In this document: piece by piece, positions 1 through 9,393 of the stretch
Position numbering within the stretch: the stretch's first letter is position 1
How the letters are laid out: every line of letters begins with the position of its first letter
DNA from: an uncultured Aurantimonas sp.
GTDB lineage: Bacteria > Pseudomonadota > Alphaproteobacteria > Rhizobiales > Rhizobiaceae
Length of the DNA: 64,000 bases
Assembly (NCBI GenBank): GCA_947488615.1
Contig: CANKZU010000001.1
Span: 372,001 to 436,000 of the forward strand
Reading direction: 5' to 3'
The notes under the pieces: generated by a model
Seen by the model: only the letters and a program-made list of their open reading frames with translations
What the model was told of the DNA's origin: nothing
The model's database searches: none
Translations under genes and position numbers: made by a program

Positions 1-119
1 CGGAAGCGCTGACTGCGAATTTGGTTTGGGTCCGCTCGACCTGGGAGCAGTATGCCCGGACCATCATCAAGGCGCAGAGAATGCGCGAAGAGATGAAGCA
101 GGGCGCCGGCGAACACTAG
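1..119 (+). CDS. 3' end of an unrecognised gene (partial)
   Basis: An open frame enters from the left edge (first complete codon at base 3) and stops with TAG at 117-119, leaving 38 residues. The tail is hydrophilic and helical-looking, ending KQGAGEH. Nothing in it identifies a family. It reads in normal high-GC codons, and a strong hairpin follows about 100 bases downstream, which fits the real end of a transcript. The upstream sequence would be needed to name it. Confidence 0.5.
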   Translation, partial: EALTANLVWVRSTWEQYARTIIKAQRMREEMKQGAGEH

Positions 120-217
120 ATCACGATGACATCAGATCCACTCGATCCGATGTCATGAAACTGATCGGTTCCAGTCGGGGAGCGCCGACCGGCGGCATTC
201 CGAAGCATGATCGAGAC

Positions 218-259
218 ACCAAAGCGGCCTCCCGTCGAATGACGGGAGGCCGCTTTGGT
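218..259. terminator. Long perfect hairpin (19-bp arms, 4-base loop)
   Basis: Bases 218-236 and 241-259 are exact inverted repeats around the loop GAAT. The arms contain AAAGCGGCCTCCCGTC and its complement. There is no long T-tract on either side, only a short CTTT inside the arm, so it is a terminator-like hairpin or a bidirectional barrier rather than a textbook intrinsic terminator. It lies 99 bases after the partial upstream gene. Confidence 0.6.
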
Positions 260-537
260 TCAGGCCAATTTGCCGAACCGCCTTCCCAGAGCATCGGACA
301 ACGTTCGTTGCGTTCGTTCGCGCGCCGAGAGCAGTGATAGCGCCCCTCCGCCGCGCCATTGCGCGAGGTCTTGTGATAAAGCTCCGGCCAGAAACCGGTG
401 CGACCGTCGCACCTTGGAGCATCGGACCAAAAAGCCGGCTTCGGTTTTCGGATCATTGCGATGCGCAATCAAAGTGGTAGGGCGTCCTTCTTGCGTTCGA
501 ATGGCCGCACGTCGCTCCAAGATCGGTTGAGCGCAGC
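260..537. other. Intergenic, no gene seen
   Basis: Together with bases 120-217 this makes a 418-base stretch between the partial gene and the permease. Several short open frames overlap one another on both strands, but none resembles a protein family or has a convincing ribosome binding site. Apart from the hairpin at 218-259 I see nothing in it. Confidence 0.5.
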
Positions 538-1296
538 GTGATCGCGGACCCGATCTTTTACCTCGCCGCGATTCCCGCGGTTCTGCTCATCGGCTTGTCG
601 AAGGGCGGCTTCGGCGGCTCCATATCGTTGGTGGGCGTCCCGCTAATGGCGATGACCGTCTCACCGGTCGCGGCTGCCGGCATTCTCCTGCCGATCATGG
701 TCGTCATGGATGCCATCAGCCTCTATGCTTGGCGTGGTCGCTTCGATCGCGCACTGCTCCTATCCATGCTGCCGGCGGCGATCGGCGGCGTTGGTCTTGG
801 CTATCTGACAGCCGCATTCGTCTCCGCCGACGGCATTCGATTTCTCCTCGGGCTCCTCGCCCTGTGGTTCGCCGCCGATTGGTTTTTCCGTTCGCGCCAC
901 AGAAGCGAGCCGAAGCCGAGCCGCCGGCTCCGGGCGAAGTTCTGGGGCGCCATCAGCGGCTTTTCGAGCTTTGTCAGCCATGCGGGCGGCCCGCCGTACC
1001 AAATCTACGTACTGCCCTTGCGGCTCACGCCGCAGATCTATGCCGGCACGTCGGCGGTGTTCTTCGCCGGCGTCAACGCGGTCAAGCTGCTGCCCTATTC
1101 TTTGCTGGGGCAGTTTTCGACCGGCAATCTCATGACGTCAGCCGTGCTTTTGCCGCTCGCCCCGGTAGCAACGCTTATGGGCGTCTGGCTCGTCCGCAAG
1201 GTCGATCCCGCCGCGTTCTACATTTTCACCTACGCCCTACTCGTTCCGGTGGGCCTCAAGCTCGTTTTCGACGGTGCCGCCGCTATGATCTCCTGA
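538..1296 (+). CDS. TauE/SafE family sulfite/anion permease
   Basis: A 252-residue integral membrane protein of the TauE/SafE (TSUP) family, which exports sulfite, sulfonates or related organic anions across the inner membrane. Residues 1-35 hold the conserved glycine-rich first segment (LLIGLSKGGFGGS), followed by about seven more hydrophobic segments. The second half has the matching GFSSFVSHAGGPP motif, giving the two-repeat layout usual for the family. Length is normal (240-270). The start is GTG at 538; no good Shine-Dalgarno is visible, so it is not secure. The substrate cannot be told from sequence, and the neighbours give no sulfur context. Confidence 0.88.
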   Translation: MIADPIFYLAAIPAVLLIGLSKGGFGGSISLVGVPLMAMTVSPVAAAGILLPIMVVMDAISLYAWRGRFDRALLLSMLPAAIGGVGLGYLTAAFVSADGIRFLLGLLALWFAADWFFRSRHRSEPKPSRRLRAKFWGAISGFSSFVSHAGGPPYQIYVLPLRLTPQIYAGTSAVFFAGVNAVKLLPYSLLGQFSTGNLMTSAVLLPLAPVATLMGVWLVRKVDPAAFYIFTYALLVPVGLKLVFDGAAAMIS

Positions 1297-1381
1297 GCTT
1301 GCTTGCCGTGACGCAGGGCGCGCGATCTTCTATAGCTCATCCGCTGGCGCGTCGACGAACCGCGCTGACTTGGGAGGACCG

Positions 1382-3013
1382 ATGGGCATTTACGACGAGC
1401 ATCTCGACCGCAACGCGGCGAATTATCAACCGCTGACGCCGCTGACCTTTCTGTCGCGCGCGGCACTGATCCATCCCGACCGGATCGCAATCATTCACGG
1501 ATCGCTGCGCCGCAGCTATAGCGATTTCTACCGCCGCTCCAGGCAGCTCGCCTCGGCGGTCGAAAAGCGCGGCGTCAAGCGGGGCGAGACCGTGGCCGTC
1601 ATGCTGGCCAACACGCCGCCGATGCTCGAAGCCCATCACGGCGTGCCGATGGCCGGCGCCGTGCTCCTGTCGATCAACACGCGGCTCGACGCCGATATCA
1701 TCGCGTTCCAGCTGGAGCACGCCGAAGCCAAGATGGTCATCGTCGACCGCGAGTTTTCCGGCGTCATGACACAAGCGCTGGCCAAGGCGAACGTCACTCC
1801 GATCGTCATCGATTACGACGACCCCGATTTTGCCGAAGACGCGCCGGCTCGAAAGGGCGAAGCGCTCGGAACGATCGAGTACGAGGCGCTCGTGGCCGAG
1901 GGCGATCCCGATTACGACTGGCAAATGCCCGGAGACGAGTGGGACGCGATTTCGCTGAACTACACCTCGGGCACGACCGGCAATCCCAAAGGCGTCGTCT
2001 ATCACCATCGCGGCGCCGCGCTGATGGGCTATTCCAACGTCATCGCCTCGGGCATGGGCCGGCATCCGGTCTATCTGTGGACGCTGCCGATGTTCCACTG
2101 CAACGGCTGGTGCTTTCCCTGGACCCTGGCCGTCGAGGCCGGCACCCATGTCTGCCTGCGCTGGGTGCGGGCGAAAGCCATGTATGATGCCATCGCCGAT
2201 CATCGCGTCACGCATCTGTGCGGAGCGCCCGTGGTCATGGCGATTCTGATCGACGCGGCGGAGGCGGACAAGCGCCCCTTCGACCAGACGGTCACCTTCA
2301 ACACCGCCGCGGCCCCGCCGCCGCAGGCCGTTCTGGCCGGCATGCGCGACGCCGGCTTCGAGGTGACCCATCTCTACGGATTGACCGAGACCTATGGCCC
2401 CGCCGTCGTCAACCAGTGGAAGGACGAATGGGACGCGCTCGACGGGCCGGCCCGCGCCGCCCAGACCGCGCGCCAGGGCGTTCGCTATCCCTCGCTCGAG
2501 GACCTCGCGGTGATGGATTCCCGGACAATGAAGCGGACCCCGCCGGACGGCGAGACGATCGGCGAGGTCATGTTCTGCGGCAATATTGTCATGCGCGGCT
2601 ACCTCAAGAACCCGACCGCTTCCGCCGAAGCGTTTCGCGGCGGATGGTTCCACTCGGGCGATCTCGGCGTCCTGCACGAGGACGGCTACATCGAACTGAA
2701 GGACCGGGCCAAGGACATTATCATCTCGGGCGGCGAGAACATCTCCTCGATCGAGGTGGAGAACGCCCTCTACCGGCATCCGGCCGTCCAGACCGCCGCG
2801 GTGGTCGCCAAGCCCGACGACAAATGGGGCGAGACGCCGTTGGCCTTCGTCGAGCTCAAGCCCGGCCAGAGCGTGTCGGCCGAAGACCTGATTGCCCACT
2901 GTCGCGCGACGTTGGCGAGATTCAAATGTCCGAAGGAGATCAGGTTCGAGGAGGTGCCGAAGACCTCCACCGGAAAGATCCAGAAATACGTCCTGCGCAA
3001 AATGGTGGGCTGA
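1382..3013 (+). CDS. Acyl-CoA synthetase (AMP-forming; DmdB/medium-chain fatty acid ligase type)
   Basis: A 543-residue adenylate-forming ligase that activates a carboxylic acid to its AMP ester and then the CoA thioester. Visible motifs are the P-loop-like YTSGTTGNPKGV near residue 195, YGLTET near 335, the hinge region GDLG near 430, KDIIISGGENISSIEVE, and the C-terminal STGKIQKY with the catalytic lysine. It resembles the DmdB-like 3-methylmercaptopropionyl-CoA ligase and medium-chain acyl-CoA ligase group, but the substrate is not determined. The in-frame TTG at 1370 is part of the ribosome binding site (GGGAGG), so ATG 1382 is chosen. It stands alone, followed by a bidirectional terminator. 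Confidence 0.92.
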   Translation: MGIYDEHLDRNAANYQPLTPLTFLSRAALIHPDRIAIIHGSLRRSYSDFYRRSRQLASAVEKRGVKRGETVAVMLANTPPMLEAHHGVPMAGAVLLSINTRLDADIIAFQLEHAEAKMVIVDREFSGVMTQALAKANVTPIVIDYDDPDFAEDAPARKGEALGTIEYEALVAEGDPDYDWQMPGDEWDAISLNYTSGTTGNPKGVVYHHRGAALMGYSNVIASGMGRHPVYLWTLPMFHCNGWCFPWTLAVEAGTHVCLRWVRAKAMYDAIADHRVTHLCGAPVVMAILIDAAEADKRPFDQTVTFNTAAAPPPQAVLAGMRDAGFEVTHLYGLTETYGPAVVNQWKDEWDALDGPARAAQTARQGVRYPSLEDLAVMDSRTMKRTPPDGETIGEVMFCGNIVMRGYLKNPTASAEAFRGGWFHSGDLGVLHEDGYIELKDRAKDIIISGGENISSIEVENALYRHPAVQTAAVVAKPDDKWGETPLAFVELKPGQSVSAEDLIAHCRATLARFKCPKEIRFEEVPKTSTGKIQKYVLRKMVG

Positions 3014-3048
3014 CGACCGCCGCGGCGAAAAACCCGACCAGACGCAAA

Positions 3049-3082
3049 AAATCCGGGCGGGCTGAACAGCACGCCCGGATTT
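3049..3082. terminator. Bidirectional intrinsic terminator
   Basis: Arms 3049-3059 (AAATCCGGGCG) and 3072-3082 are exact complements with a 12-base loop. A-rich sequence lies before the left arm and TTTGATTT after the right one, so it can stop both the acyl-CoA synthetase from the left and the small DUF465 gene from the right. Confidence 0.8.
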
Positions 3083-3094
3083 GATTTGACCGAT

Positions 3095-3271
3095 TCAGTT
3101 CTTGTTATGACGAAGTCGTTCGATTTCGTCCTTCAACTGCAATTTCTTTCGCTTCATCTCCCTGAGGTCCGCATCGCTCATCGCCGGTTTCGAGATCAGT
3201 GCCGCTGAAATCTCGTGATCAAGCGCCGTGTGGCGTTGTTCCAACGTTGCGAGATGAGTATCCAAGGACAT
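3095..3271 (-). CDS. DUF465 (YdcH-like) small helical protein
   Basis: A 58-residue protein starting MSLDTHLATLEQRH and ending RLRHNKN. The pattern of a heptad-like first helix, a short SKPAMSDADLREMKRKKLQLKDEI turn, and a basic second helix is that of the DUF465/YdcH family of small cytosolic coiled-coil proteins of unknown function. A GGGAG ribosome binding site lies 8 bases before ATG 3271. It is divergent from a second, distantly similar DUF465 gene at 3481. Confidence 0.85.
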   Translation of the reverse strand: MSLDTHLATLEQRHTALDHEISAALISKPAMSDADLREMKRKKLQLKDEIERLRHNKN

Positions 3272-3480
3272 GTGCGTCTCCCTTCAAGGTTTGCCACGGC
3301 GTGCCTCGAGAGCCGTGGCCTCGACTGTTCGAAAGTGGCACAAAGCGTCCACACTGTCGAACGGCAAGATCGGGTCGGTATCGCCGCAATGCGCTTTTTG
3401 GTAAGCCTCGGCGACGCGCCCCGGACGGAAGTCCTCAGGGTCCGATTCGGTTGCGTCCACGGCCGCATGAAAGGATGGGA

Positions 3481-3684
3481 ATGGAGGATCAGGAACAGGC
3501 GGGCCTCAGGCTGCAGGTCGCGCGCTTGCGCCAGGAACACGCCGATTTCGACGCAGCGGTGAACGCCATGGAAGCGACCGGCTGCGACCGTTTGCAGGTG
3601 CAGCGAATGAAAAAGAAGAAGTTGACGATCAAGGACCGCCTGCAGGATCTCGAAGACCAGATCATTCCGGATATCAGCGCATGA
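3481..3684 (+). CDS. DUF465 (YdcH-like) small helical protein, first gene of the purEK operon
   Basis: A 67-residue protein with the same helix-turn-helix outline as its divergent neighbour. The second helix carries the family signature [22 protein letters not shown] 3481 is preferred over ATG 3475 because AAGGA lies at proper spacing. Its stop overlaps the purE start by four bases (ATGA), so it is translationally coupled to purE. The function of the family is not known; the coupling to purine genes is as likely historical as functional. Confidence 0.8.
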   Translation: MEDQEQAGLRLQVARLRQEHADFDAAVNAMEATGCDRLQVQRMKKKKLTIKDRLQDLEDQIIPDISA

Positions 3685-4184
3685 GGCGACAGGAAGGCCC
3701 CGTTCCCGTCGCGATCATCATGGGCAGCCAGTCGGACTGGGCCGTGATGAAAAACGCCGCCGACACGCTCGACGCACTCGCCATCGGCTTTGAGGCGCGT
3801 ATCGTGTCCGCCCACCGCACGCCGCAGCGGCTCTACGATTTTGCCCAAGGGGCCAAGGCCGCGGGCTTCAAGATCATCATCGCGGGCGCCGGCGGCGCCG
3901 CCCACCTGCCGGGCATGACCGCCGCCCTCACCCCCTTGCCGGTTTTCGGCGTGCCGGTCGAGAGCCGCGCTCTGTCCGGCCAGGACAGCCTGTTGTCGAT
4001 CGTGCAGATGCCGGCGGGCATTCCGGTCGGCACGCTTGCGATCGGACGGGCTGGCGCGGTCAACGCTGCCTTGCTTGCCGCCAGCGTCCTTGCCCTGTCG
4101 GACGAGCCTTTGGCCGCCCGGCTGGACAACTGGCGCAAGGCGCAGACCGATTCGGTCGCCCTGGCTCCAAGGGATGCCGAATGA
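3681..4184 (+). CDS. purE: N5-carboxyaminoimidazole ribonucleotide mutase
   Basis: A 167-residue class I PurE that moves the carboxyl group of N5-CAIR to give CAIR in de novo purine synthesis. The family signature [14 protein letters not shown] near residue 13 is followed by [13 protein letters not shown] near 45 and the [13 protein letters not shown] loop, which together form the active site of the octamer. Length is normal. It overlaps the preceding DUF465 gene and the following purK by four bases each, so the three form a tight operon. Confidence 0.97.
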   Translation: MRRQEGPVPVAIIMGSQSDWAVMKNAADTLDALAIGFEARIVSAHRTPQRLYDFAQGAKAAGFKIIIAGAGGAAHLPGMTAALTPLPVFGVPVESRALSGQDSLLSIVQMPAGIPVGTLAIGRAGAVNAALLAASVLALSDEPLAARLDNWRKAQTDSVALAPRDAE

Positions 4185-5266
4185 ACCCGGCTCCGCTACC
4201 GCCGGGCGCCACCATCGGCATCATCGGCGGCGGCCAACTGGCCCGCATGCTGTCGATGGCGGCCGCCCGCCTCGGCTACCGCACAATCGTGCTCGATCCC
4301 GATCCGGCCTGCCCGGCGGCGCAGCTGGCCAACGAGACGCTGGTCGCCGCCTATGACAACGTTGCCGCCTTGGGCAGACTGGCCGGCCGCTGCGACATCG
4401 TCACTTATGAATTCGAAAACGTGCCGGTCGAACCGGTCCGAATCGCGGTGCAGGCCATCCCGCTGCATCCCTCCGCCGACGCACTGGAAATTGCCCAGGA
4501 TCGGGTGGTCGAAAAGGCATTCCTGAACGGCATCGGCGTTGCGACCGCGGAATGGCGGGCGATCGACAGCCCCGCGGAACTGAATCACGCTTTGATCGAG
4601 CTCGGCGGCGAGGCAATCCTGAAAACGCGGCGCTTCGGCTACGATGGCAAGGGCCAGGCGACGATTCGCAAGGACGCCCCGCTTGCCAATGTTTTCGAAA
4701 GCCTCGGCGGCGTCCCGTCGATTCTGGAACGGCGCGTCCCCTTCGCCTATGAATGTTCGGTGATCGGCGCGCGCGGCACCGACGGGACCATCGCCGTCTT
4801 CGATCCGGCGGAAAACGTGCATGGGCTTGGCATTCTCCAGCGCTCCACCGTGCCGGGCAAGATCACCGAGGAAGTGGCGCGCGAAGCCAAGGCTATCGCG
4901 TCCCGTATTCTCCAACGGCTCCAATATGTCGGCGTCATCGGCGTCGAGTTCTTCGTCGGCGCCGACGGCGGCCTGCTCGTCAACGAGATCGCGCCGCGGG
5001 TCCACAATTCCGGCCACTGGACCGAAGCCGCCTGCGTGATCTCGCAATTCGAGCAGCATATCCGGGCGGTTGCCGGCCTGCCGCTCGGCGCGCCGGCACG
5101 CCATTCCGACTGCGTCATGGAAAATCTGATCGGCGACGAAGTGAAGCGCGCCGCAAGCCTCCTCACCGAGCCGGCCGTCCTGGTCCATCTCTACGGTAAG
5201 GCGGAGGCGCGGGCCGGCCGCAAGATGGGCCACTTCACGCGATTGATCGGGCCGGCAAACGCCTGA
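4181..5266 (+). CDS. purK: N5-carboxyaminoimidazole ribonucleotide synthase
   Basis: A 361-residue ATP-grasp enzyme that makes N5-CAIR from AIR, bicarbonate and ATP, feeding PurE. The N-terminal [11 protein letters not shown] segment, the ATP-grasp core with the [12 protein letters not shown] loop, and the [17 protein letters not shown] metal-binding segment are all present. The ATG overlaps the purE stop (ATGA), so the two products are co-translated. Nothing is missing relative to the family. Confidence 0.97.
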   Translation: MNPAPLPPGATIGIIGGGQLARMLSMAAARLGYRTIVLDPDPACPAAQLANETLVAAYDNVAALGRLAGRCDIVTYEFENVPVEPVRIAVQAIPLHPSADALEIAQDRVVEKAFLNGIGVATAEWRAIDSPAELNHALIELGGEAILKTRRFGYDGKGQATIRKDAPLANVFESLGGVPSILERRVPFAYECSVIGARGTDGTIAVFDPAENVHGLGILQRSTVPGKITEEVAREAKAIASRILQRLQYVGVIGVEFFVGADGGLLVNEIAPRVHNSGHWTEAACVISQFEQHIRAVAGLPLGAPARHSDCVMENLIGDEVKRAASLLTEPAVLVHLYGKAEARAGRKMGHFTRLIGPANA

Positions 5267-5443
5267 ACGGACGGGCCAGCCCGCACGGTGTCGAAGCGGC
5301 CCCGGCATGGCCGCCAACATTGACAAGCGCGCCCGGTGAAGCTATCTCGACCCCAATCTTTTCGGCGCGTCAGCGATGGCGCGCCGCTCATTTTGCGGCG
5401 GAGCGGGGTATCCGATCGTCGCACCAGACGATCCGGTGATGTC

Positions 5444-5569
5444 ATGAAGATCAAGAACTCGCTCAAGTCCCTGCGCTCGCGCCATCGCGCCAACCGCCTC
5501 GTGCGCCGCAAGGGTCGCGTCTACATCATCAACAAGGTGGCGCCACGCTTCAAGGCGCGCCAGGGCTGA
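5444..5569 (+). CDS. rpmJ: 50S ribosomal protein L36, cysteine-free form
   Basis: A 41-residue basic protein beginning [14 protein letters not shown] and ending RFKARQG, the standard alphaproteobacterial L36. It lacks the zinc-binding cysteines found in the C+ paralogue. It binds 23S rRNA in the large subunit. A longer in-frame opening to 5336 has no family support. It is separated from purK by 177 bases and so probably has its own promoter. Confidence 0.95.
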   Translation: MKIKNSLKSLRSRHRANRLVRRKGRVYIINKVAPRFKARQG

Positions 5570-5655
5570 TTCTGAGGGAGGCGAGCCACCGCTCCTTCCG
5601 CGACGATCACGAAAATTCTGATTGACGCTGCGCTGTGGAGAATTACCCTCTCCGC

Positions 5656-6402
5656 ATGCGCAGTTTTGTCACGTCCGTCGCCATAGGCGTCGCTTTTACT
5701 AGCTTCCTCGCCCTGCCCGCGGCAGCCCAGGACGCCGCCCCGCCATTATTCGACTTCCAGGTCGATCCCGAGGCGTCCCCTCACCCCGAAGACCAGCCGC
5801 CCATGGTGATCCCGCCTCCCGACGAGGAGGCGACCGACGCGCCGGAGGCCTTCGGCGGCGCCCCGACGGCCGAGAGTGAAGCCACCGACGAGCCGGACGG
5901 CCGCGTCGCTGACGAGACGCCAGCGGAGAAGCGCGATCGGTTGTTTGCGGAACTGCGCAAGGAGCCGTCGGACAGCAAGGCACGACGTATCGCCTCCGGC
6001 ATCGAGAGGCTTTGGCGCAAGAGCGGCAGTGCGACGGTCGATCTTTTGATGCTGCGCGCCGCCGAGGCGATGGCCGAGCAGAAGAACGCCGCCGCTTTCG
6101 ACGTCCTCGATCAGGCGCTGGTCCTCGAGCCGAGCTATGCCGAAGCCTGGAACCGCCGGGCGACCCTCAATTTCACTACCGGAGCCTGGGGCAAGTCGCT
6201 GGCCGACATCGAACAGACTCTCGCGCGCGAGCCGCGTCATTGGGGCGCCTTGATGGGATTGGCGATGATCCTCGAGCGGACCGGCCGCAAGGACAAGGCG
6301 CTGGAGACCTATTTGCGGGTGCTTGCGGTCTATCCGGCTCTGAAATCGGCTCAGGACGCCGCCGGCCGGCTGTCGGAAGAACTCGTCGGGCCGGCGATCT
6401 GA
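5656..6402 (+). CDS. Exported tetratricopeptide-repeat protein
   Basis: About 248 residues. The first 25 form a clear Sec signal peptide ending LPAAAQ. A proline- and acid-rich linker follows to about residue 95, then three to four TPR units, seen in AFDVLDQALVLEPSYAEAWN and LADIEQTLAREPRHWGALMG. Periplasmic TPR proteins of this kind act as scaffolds; the partner is unknown. An alternative GTG start at 5635 would add seven residues ahead of the signal peptide. It is common downstream of rpmJ in this order of bacteria. Confidence 0.82.
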   Translation: MRSFVTSVAIGVAFTSFLALPAAAQDAAPPLFDFQVDPEASPHPEDQPPMVIPPPDEEATDAPEAFGGAPTAESEATDEPDGRVADETPAEKRDRLFAELRKEPSDSKARRIASGIERLWRKSGSATVDLLMLRAAEAMAEQKNAAAFDVLDQALVLEPSYAEAWNRRATLNFTTGAWGKSLADIEQTLAREPRHWGALMGLAMILERTGRKDKALETYLRVLAVYPALKSAQDAAGRLSEELVGPAI

Positions 6403-6524
6403 AACCGCAACGTCTCACCAATTGAAATCGAAAAGTCAGATCGTTCTTGGGCACCCAGCCGATAGCGCTGACAAGTATCTTCGCTAAGGTAAGCGGGTTT
6501 TCGTAACCGCCATTGGAGTGCTCA

Positions 6525-7157
6525 ATGCCAACTTCCGTGGACCTGATTGCCTTCGGTTTGATCTCGCTCGGCATGGTGCTGACGCCCGGTCCAAACATGA
6601 TTTACCTGATCTCGCGCTCGATCTGTCAGGGCCCGAAGGCTGGCCTGATCTCCCTCGGGGGAGTGGCCCTGGGATTCGTGTTCTACATGCTGTGCGCGGC
6701 GTTCGGAGTTACCGCTCTCCTGTTGGCCGTACCGTTTGCCTATGACGCCCTCCGTTTCGCCGGTGCAGCCTACCTGCTTTATCTGGCGTGGCAGGCGGTA
6801 AAGCGAGGTGGTCACGCGGCGTTCGAGGTTAAGGACCTGCCGCCGGACACACCGTTTAAACTTTTCGGTATGGGCTTTCTGACCAATCTTCTGAACCCGA
6901 AGATTGCACTCATGTACCTGTCGTTACTGCCGCAATTCATCACACAAGATCACGGCAGCATCCTCACGCAATCGCTCATCCTTGGGCTTACGCAGATTGC
7001 CGTAAGCGTCCTTGTGAATGCGATCATTGCCATTTTGGCAGGCTCGATCGCTGTTTTTCTCGCCTCACGTCCGACGTGGCAAATTGTTCAGCGATGGCTA
7101 ATGGGTATGGTACTCGCGGCGCTTGCTGTTCGTCTCGCAACTGAGGCCCGTCGATAA
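6525..7157 (+). CDS. LysE/RhtB family amino-acid exporter
   Basis: A 210-residue inner-membrane protein of the LysE superfamily, which exports amino acids such as threonine, homoserine or leucine. The diagnostic N-terminus GMVLTPGPNMIYLISRS is present, followed by five more hydrophobic segments and the NPKIALMYLSLLPQF motif near residue 125. ATG 6525 has GGAG seven bases upstream; a TTG at 6513 is inside that site. Codon use is slightly less GC-rich than the neighbours, which may mean later acquisition. Confidence 0.9.
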   Translation: MPTSVDLIAFGLISLGMVLTPGPNMIYLISRSICQGPKAGLISLGGVALGFVFYMLCAAFGVTALLLAVPFAYDALRFAGAAYLLYLAWQAVKRGGHAAFEVKDLPPDTPFKLFGMGFLTNLLNPKIALMYLSLLPQFITQDHGSILTQSLILGLTQIAVSVLVNAIIAILAGSIAVFLASRPTWQIVQRWLMGMVLAALAVRLATEARR

Positions 7158-7185
7158 AGAGCGGTCATGTGAAGCTTGCTCAACG

Positions 7186-7221
7186 GAGATGAAACAGAGG
7201 TTACGAATTCTGTTTCATCTC
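7186..7221. terminator. Inverted repeat between convergent lysE-type gene and pyk
   Basis: Arms 7186-7198 (GAGATGAAACAGA) and 7209-7221 are exact complements with a 10-base loop. It sits between the ends of two convergent genes, so it probably acts as a shared terminator. There is no T-tract. Confidence 0.55.
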
Positions 7222-7232
7222 TCCGTGCGGCC

Positions 7233-8669
7233 TTACACGGCCGACAGCCCGTCAGAGCCGATATAGGCGATGCGCAGCATGTTGGTCGCGCCCGGTGTGC
7301 GGAGCGGCACGCCGGCGGTGACGATCAAGCGCTGACCCGCCCGGGCATAGCGGTTTTCCACGGCAATGCGGCAGGCACGATCGACCATGTCGTCGAGATC
7401 CTGGGCATCCTCCGTCACCGCGCAATGCAGACCCCAGACGAGCGACAGCCGCCGCGCCGTCTCGACCACGGGCGACAGTGCCAGAATCGGGATGTTCGGC
7501 CGCTCGCGCGCCGTCCTGAGCCCGGTCGTCCCGGTCGCCGTGTAGGTGACGATGACCGCCACCCCCAACGTTTCGGCCATCTGCCGTGCCGCCAGCGACA
7601 CCGCGTCGGCGCCCGTGGCTTCCGGTGCCGGACGCTGGGCGAAGATGATGCCCGGATAGAGCGGATCCTTTTCCACCTGCACGGCGATCCGGTCCATGGT
7701 CGCGACCGCTTCCACCGGATATTGGCCGGCGGCCGATTCGGCCGAGAGCATGACGGCGTCCGCGCCTTCATAGACAGCCGTCGAAACGTCGGAGACTTCG
7801 GCACGGGTCGGAACCGGCGCCGAAATCATCGATTCCAGCATTTGCGTCGCGACCACGACCGGCTTGCCGGCCTTGCGGGCGGCGCGGGTGATGCGCTTCT
7901 GGATGCCCGGAACCGCTTCGAGCGGCATCTCGACGCCGAGATCGCCACGCGCGACCATGATCCCGTCCGACAGATCGATGATTTCCTCAAGACGCTCGAC
8001 CGCCTGGGGTTTCTCGATCTTGGACATCAGGAAGGCCCGGCCGCGCGAGATCTTGCGCGCCTCGGCGAGATCGTCCGGCCGCTGGATGAAGGACAGCCCG
8101 ACCCAGTCGACGTTCTCCGCCAGCACGGCGTCGAGATCGCGCCGGTCCTTGTCGGTCAACGCGCCGGTGGCGAGCGTCGTGTCGGGCAGGCTGACGCCCT
8201 TGCGGTCGGAGATCTTGTTGCCGGCGACGACGCGGCATTTGATCCGGTGCTTGTCCGTCTCCGTGCAGACCAGTTGCAACCGTCCATCGTCGATCAGCAG
8301 CCGATGGCCGACTTCGACCGCTTCGAGGATTTCGGGATGGGGCAGGAAGACGCGGGTCGAATCGCCCGGCTCGGAATTGTCGTCGAGCGTGAAATCCTGG
8401 CCGACCGTGAGCTCGGCCTTGCCGCCGGAAAATTGCGCGACACGCAATTTCGGTCCCTGAAGATCGGCGAGAATTCCGATCGGAAGCCCGACATCGGTTT
8501 CGACCTTGCGGATGCGCCGGACCAGCTCACGCATCAAATCGTGGTCGGCATGGCTCATATTGATTCGGAAGGCGTCGGCACCGGCTTCGTGGAGCTTGCG
8601 AATCATCTCTTCCGATGACGATGCGGGGCCCAGAGTTGCGAGGATCTTGACCCTGCGATTGCGTCTCAT
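7233..8669 (-). CDS. pyk: Pyruvate kinase
   Basis: A 478-residue enzyme that makes pyruvate and ATP from phosphoenolpyruvate at the end of glycolysis and the Entner-Doudoroff route. The catalytic SKIEKPQAVERLEEI segment, the MVARGDLGVEMP metal-binding segment and the KPVVVATQMLESM signature are intact, as is the C-terminal domain. The start is fixed by a four-base ATGA overlap with the upstream DUF1036 gene and by a GGGGAC site; longer in-frame starts are unlikely. Confidence 0.97.
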   Translation of the reverse strand: MRRNRRVKILATLGPASSSEEMIRKLHEAGADAFRINMSHADHDLMRELVRRIRKVETDVGLPIGILADLQGPKLRVAQFSGGKAELTVGQDFTLDDNSEPGDSTRVFLPHPEILEAVEVGHRLLIDDGRLQLVCTETDKHRIKCRVVAGNKISDRKGVSLPDTTLATGALTDKDRRDLDAVLAENVDWVGLSFIQRPDDLAEARKISRGRAFLMSKIEKPQAVERLEEIIDLSDGIMVARGDLGVEMPLEAVPGIQKRITRAARKAGKPVVVATQMLESMISAPVPTRAEVSDVSTAVYEGADAVMLSAESAAGQYPVEAVATMDRIAVQVEKDPLYPGIIFAQRPAPEATGADAVSLAARQMAETLGVAVIVTYTATGTTGLRTARERPNIPILALSPVVETARRLSLVWGLHCAVTEDAQDLDDMVDRACRIAVENRYARAGQRLIVTAGVPLRTPGATNMLRIAYIGSDGLSAV

Positions 8670-9136
8670 TTTGTCCCCGTACCTTCGCGCGGCGCCTCGG
8701 TCAGTTGAACCATCCAACTGGCCTGCTCGCCCGTGTCATACTCCCGGAAGCCTATTTTTTGATAGCCCCGTTTGAAACAGTCGGTCACGCCCGCAATCTT
8801 GAACTCGTTCTCGGCGATGCAAAGGTCGACCGATCCGGCCCATCGCCCCTGCCCCTCCGCGTCTTCGGCATACACATAGTAATACCGCGACGACAGTGGC
8901 CCTTCGATGATCGTCTTGCAGGTGGTTGCCGGAATGCGCCACCAGCCCTCCGTGGTCCAGCCTGCCTCGGCGCGATAGCCGATGGCAACGCCCACCAGCG
9001 ACTGGGTGCCGTTGCATACGCGGAACGCTGCTTGCGCGGTGCTCGCGATAATCGGAGCTGATGCCAGGAAAAACCCGGCGGCAAACAGGCACAGCATGGC
9101 CGCGCTCCGCAGCCGGCGCAGGGATCTTGATATCAT
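8666..9136 (-). CDS. DUF1036 exported protein
   Basis: A 156-residue protein with a signal peptide (basic start, then a hydrophobic core ending STAQAA) and a DUF1036 domain, seen in FRVCNGTQSLVGVAIGYR, WTTEGWWRIP, and the paired cysteines TTC and DLC. The family is periplasmic and of unknown function. ATG 9136 is preceded by GAGGA; upstream in-frame starts would bury the signal peptide. It is the first gene of a two-gene operon with pyk, an arrangement common in rhizobia. Confidence 0.88.
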   Translation of the reverse strand: MISRSLRRLRSAAMLCLFAAGFFLASAPIIASTAQAAFRVCNGTQSLVGVAIGYRAEAGWTTEGWWRIPATTCKTIIEGPLSSRYYYVYAEDAEGQGRWAGSVDLCIAENEFKIAGVTDCFKRGYQKIGFREYDTGEQASWMVQLTEAPREGTGTK

Positions 9137-9393
9137 CGTGCCATCCTCGAAACAGGCGGTTGTTCTCATGATTTCAGTCTTGGCATAGCGGCCGAACCTG
9201 TCAACGAGGTGAACACGGCAGTCCGGCCCCGCCAGCATGGTGCCCTGGCAGTAGACTATCCCAGCTCGGCTTTCGAGCCCCGCGCGGACCGGCGCTATCA
9301 TCTACCATGTCACGGGCTTGATGCTGGTACGGTTCGGCTCGATATGTCGGCCGGGGCCGAAGGCGCCACCCAAAGTGAGGAGCATCGAAAATC

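Noticed and set aside
7176..8618. 480-residue open frame on the plus strand opposite pyk
   Set aside because: It is the antisense shadow of pyruvate kinase; its composition (Arg/His/Gly-rich) is typical of reversed high-GC coding sequence and it matches no family.
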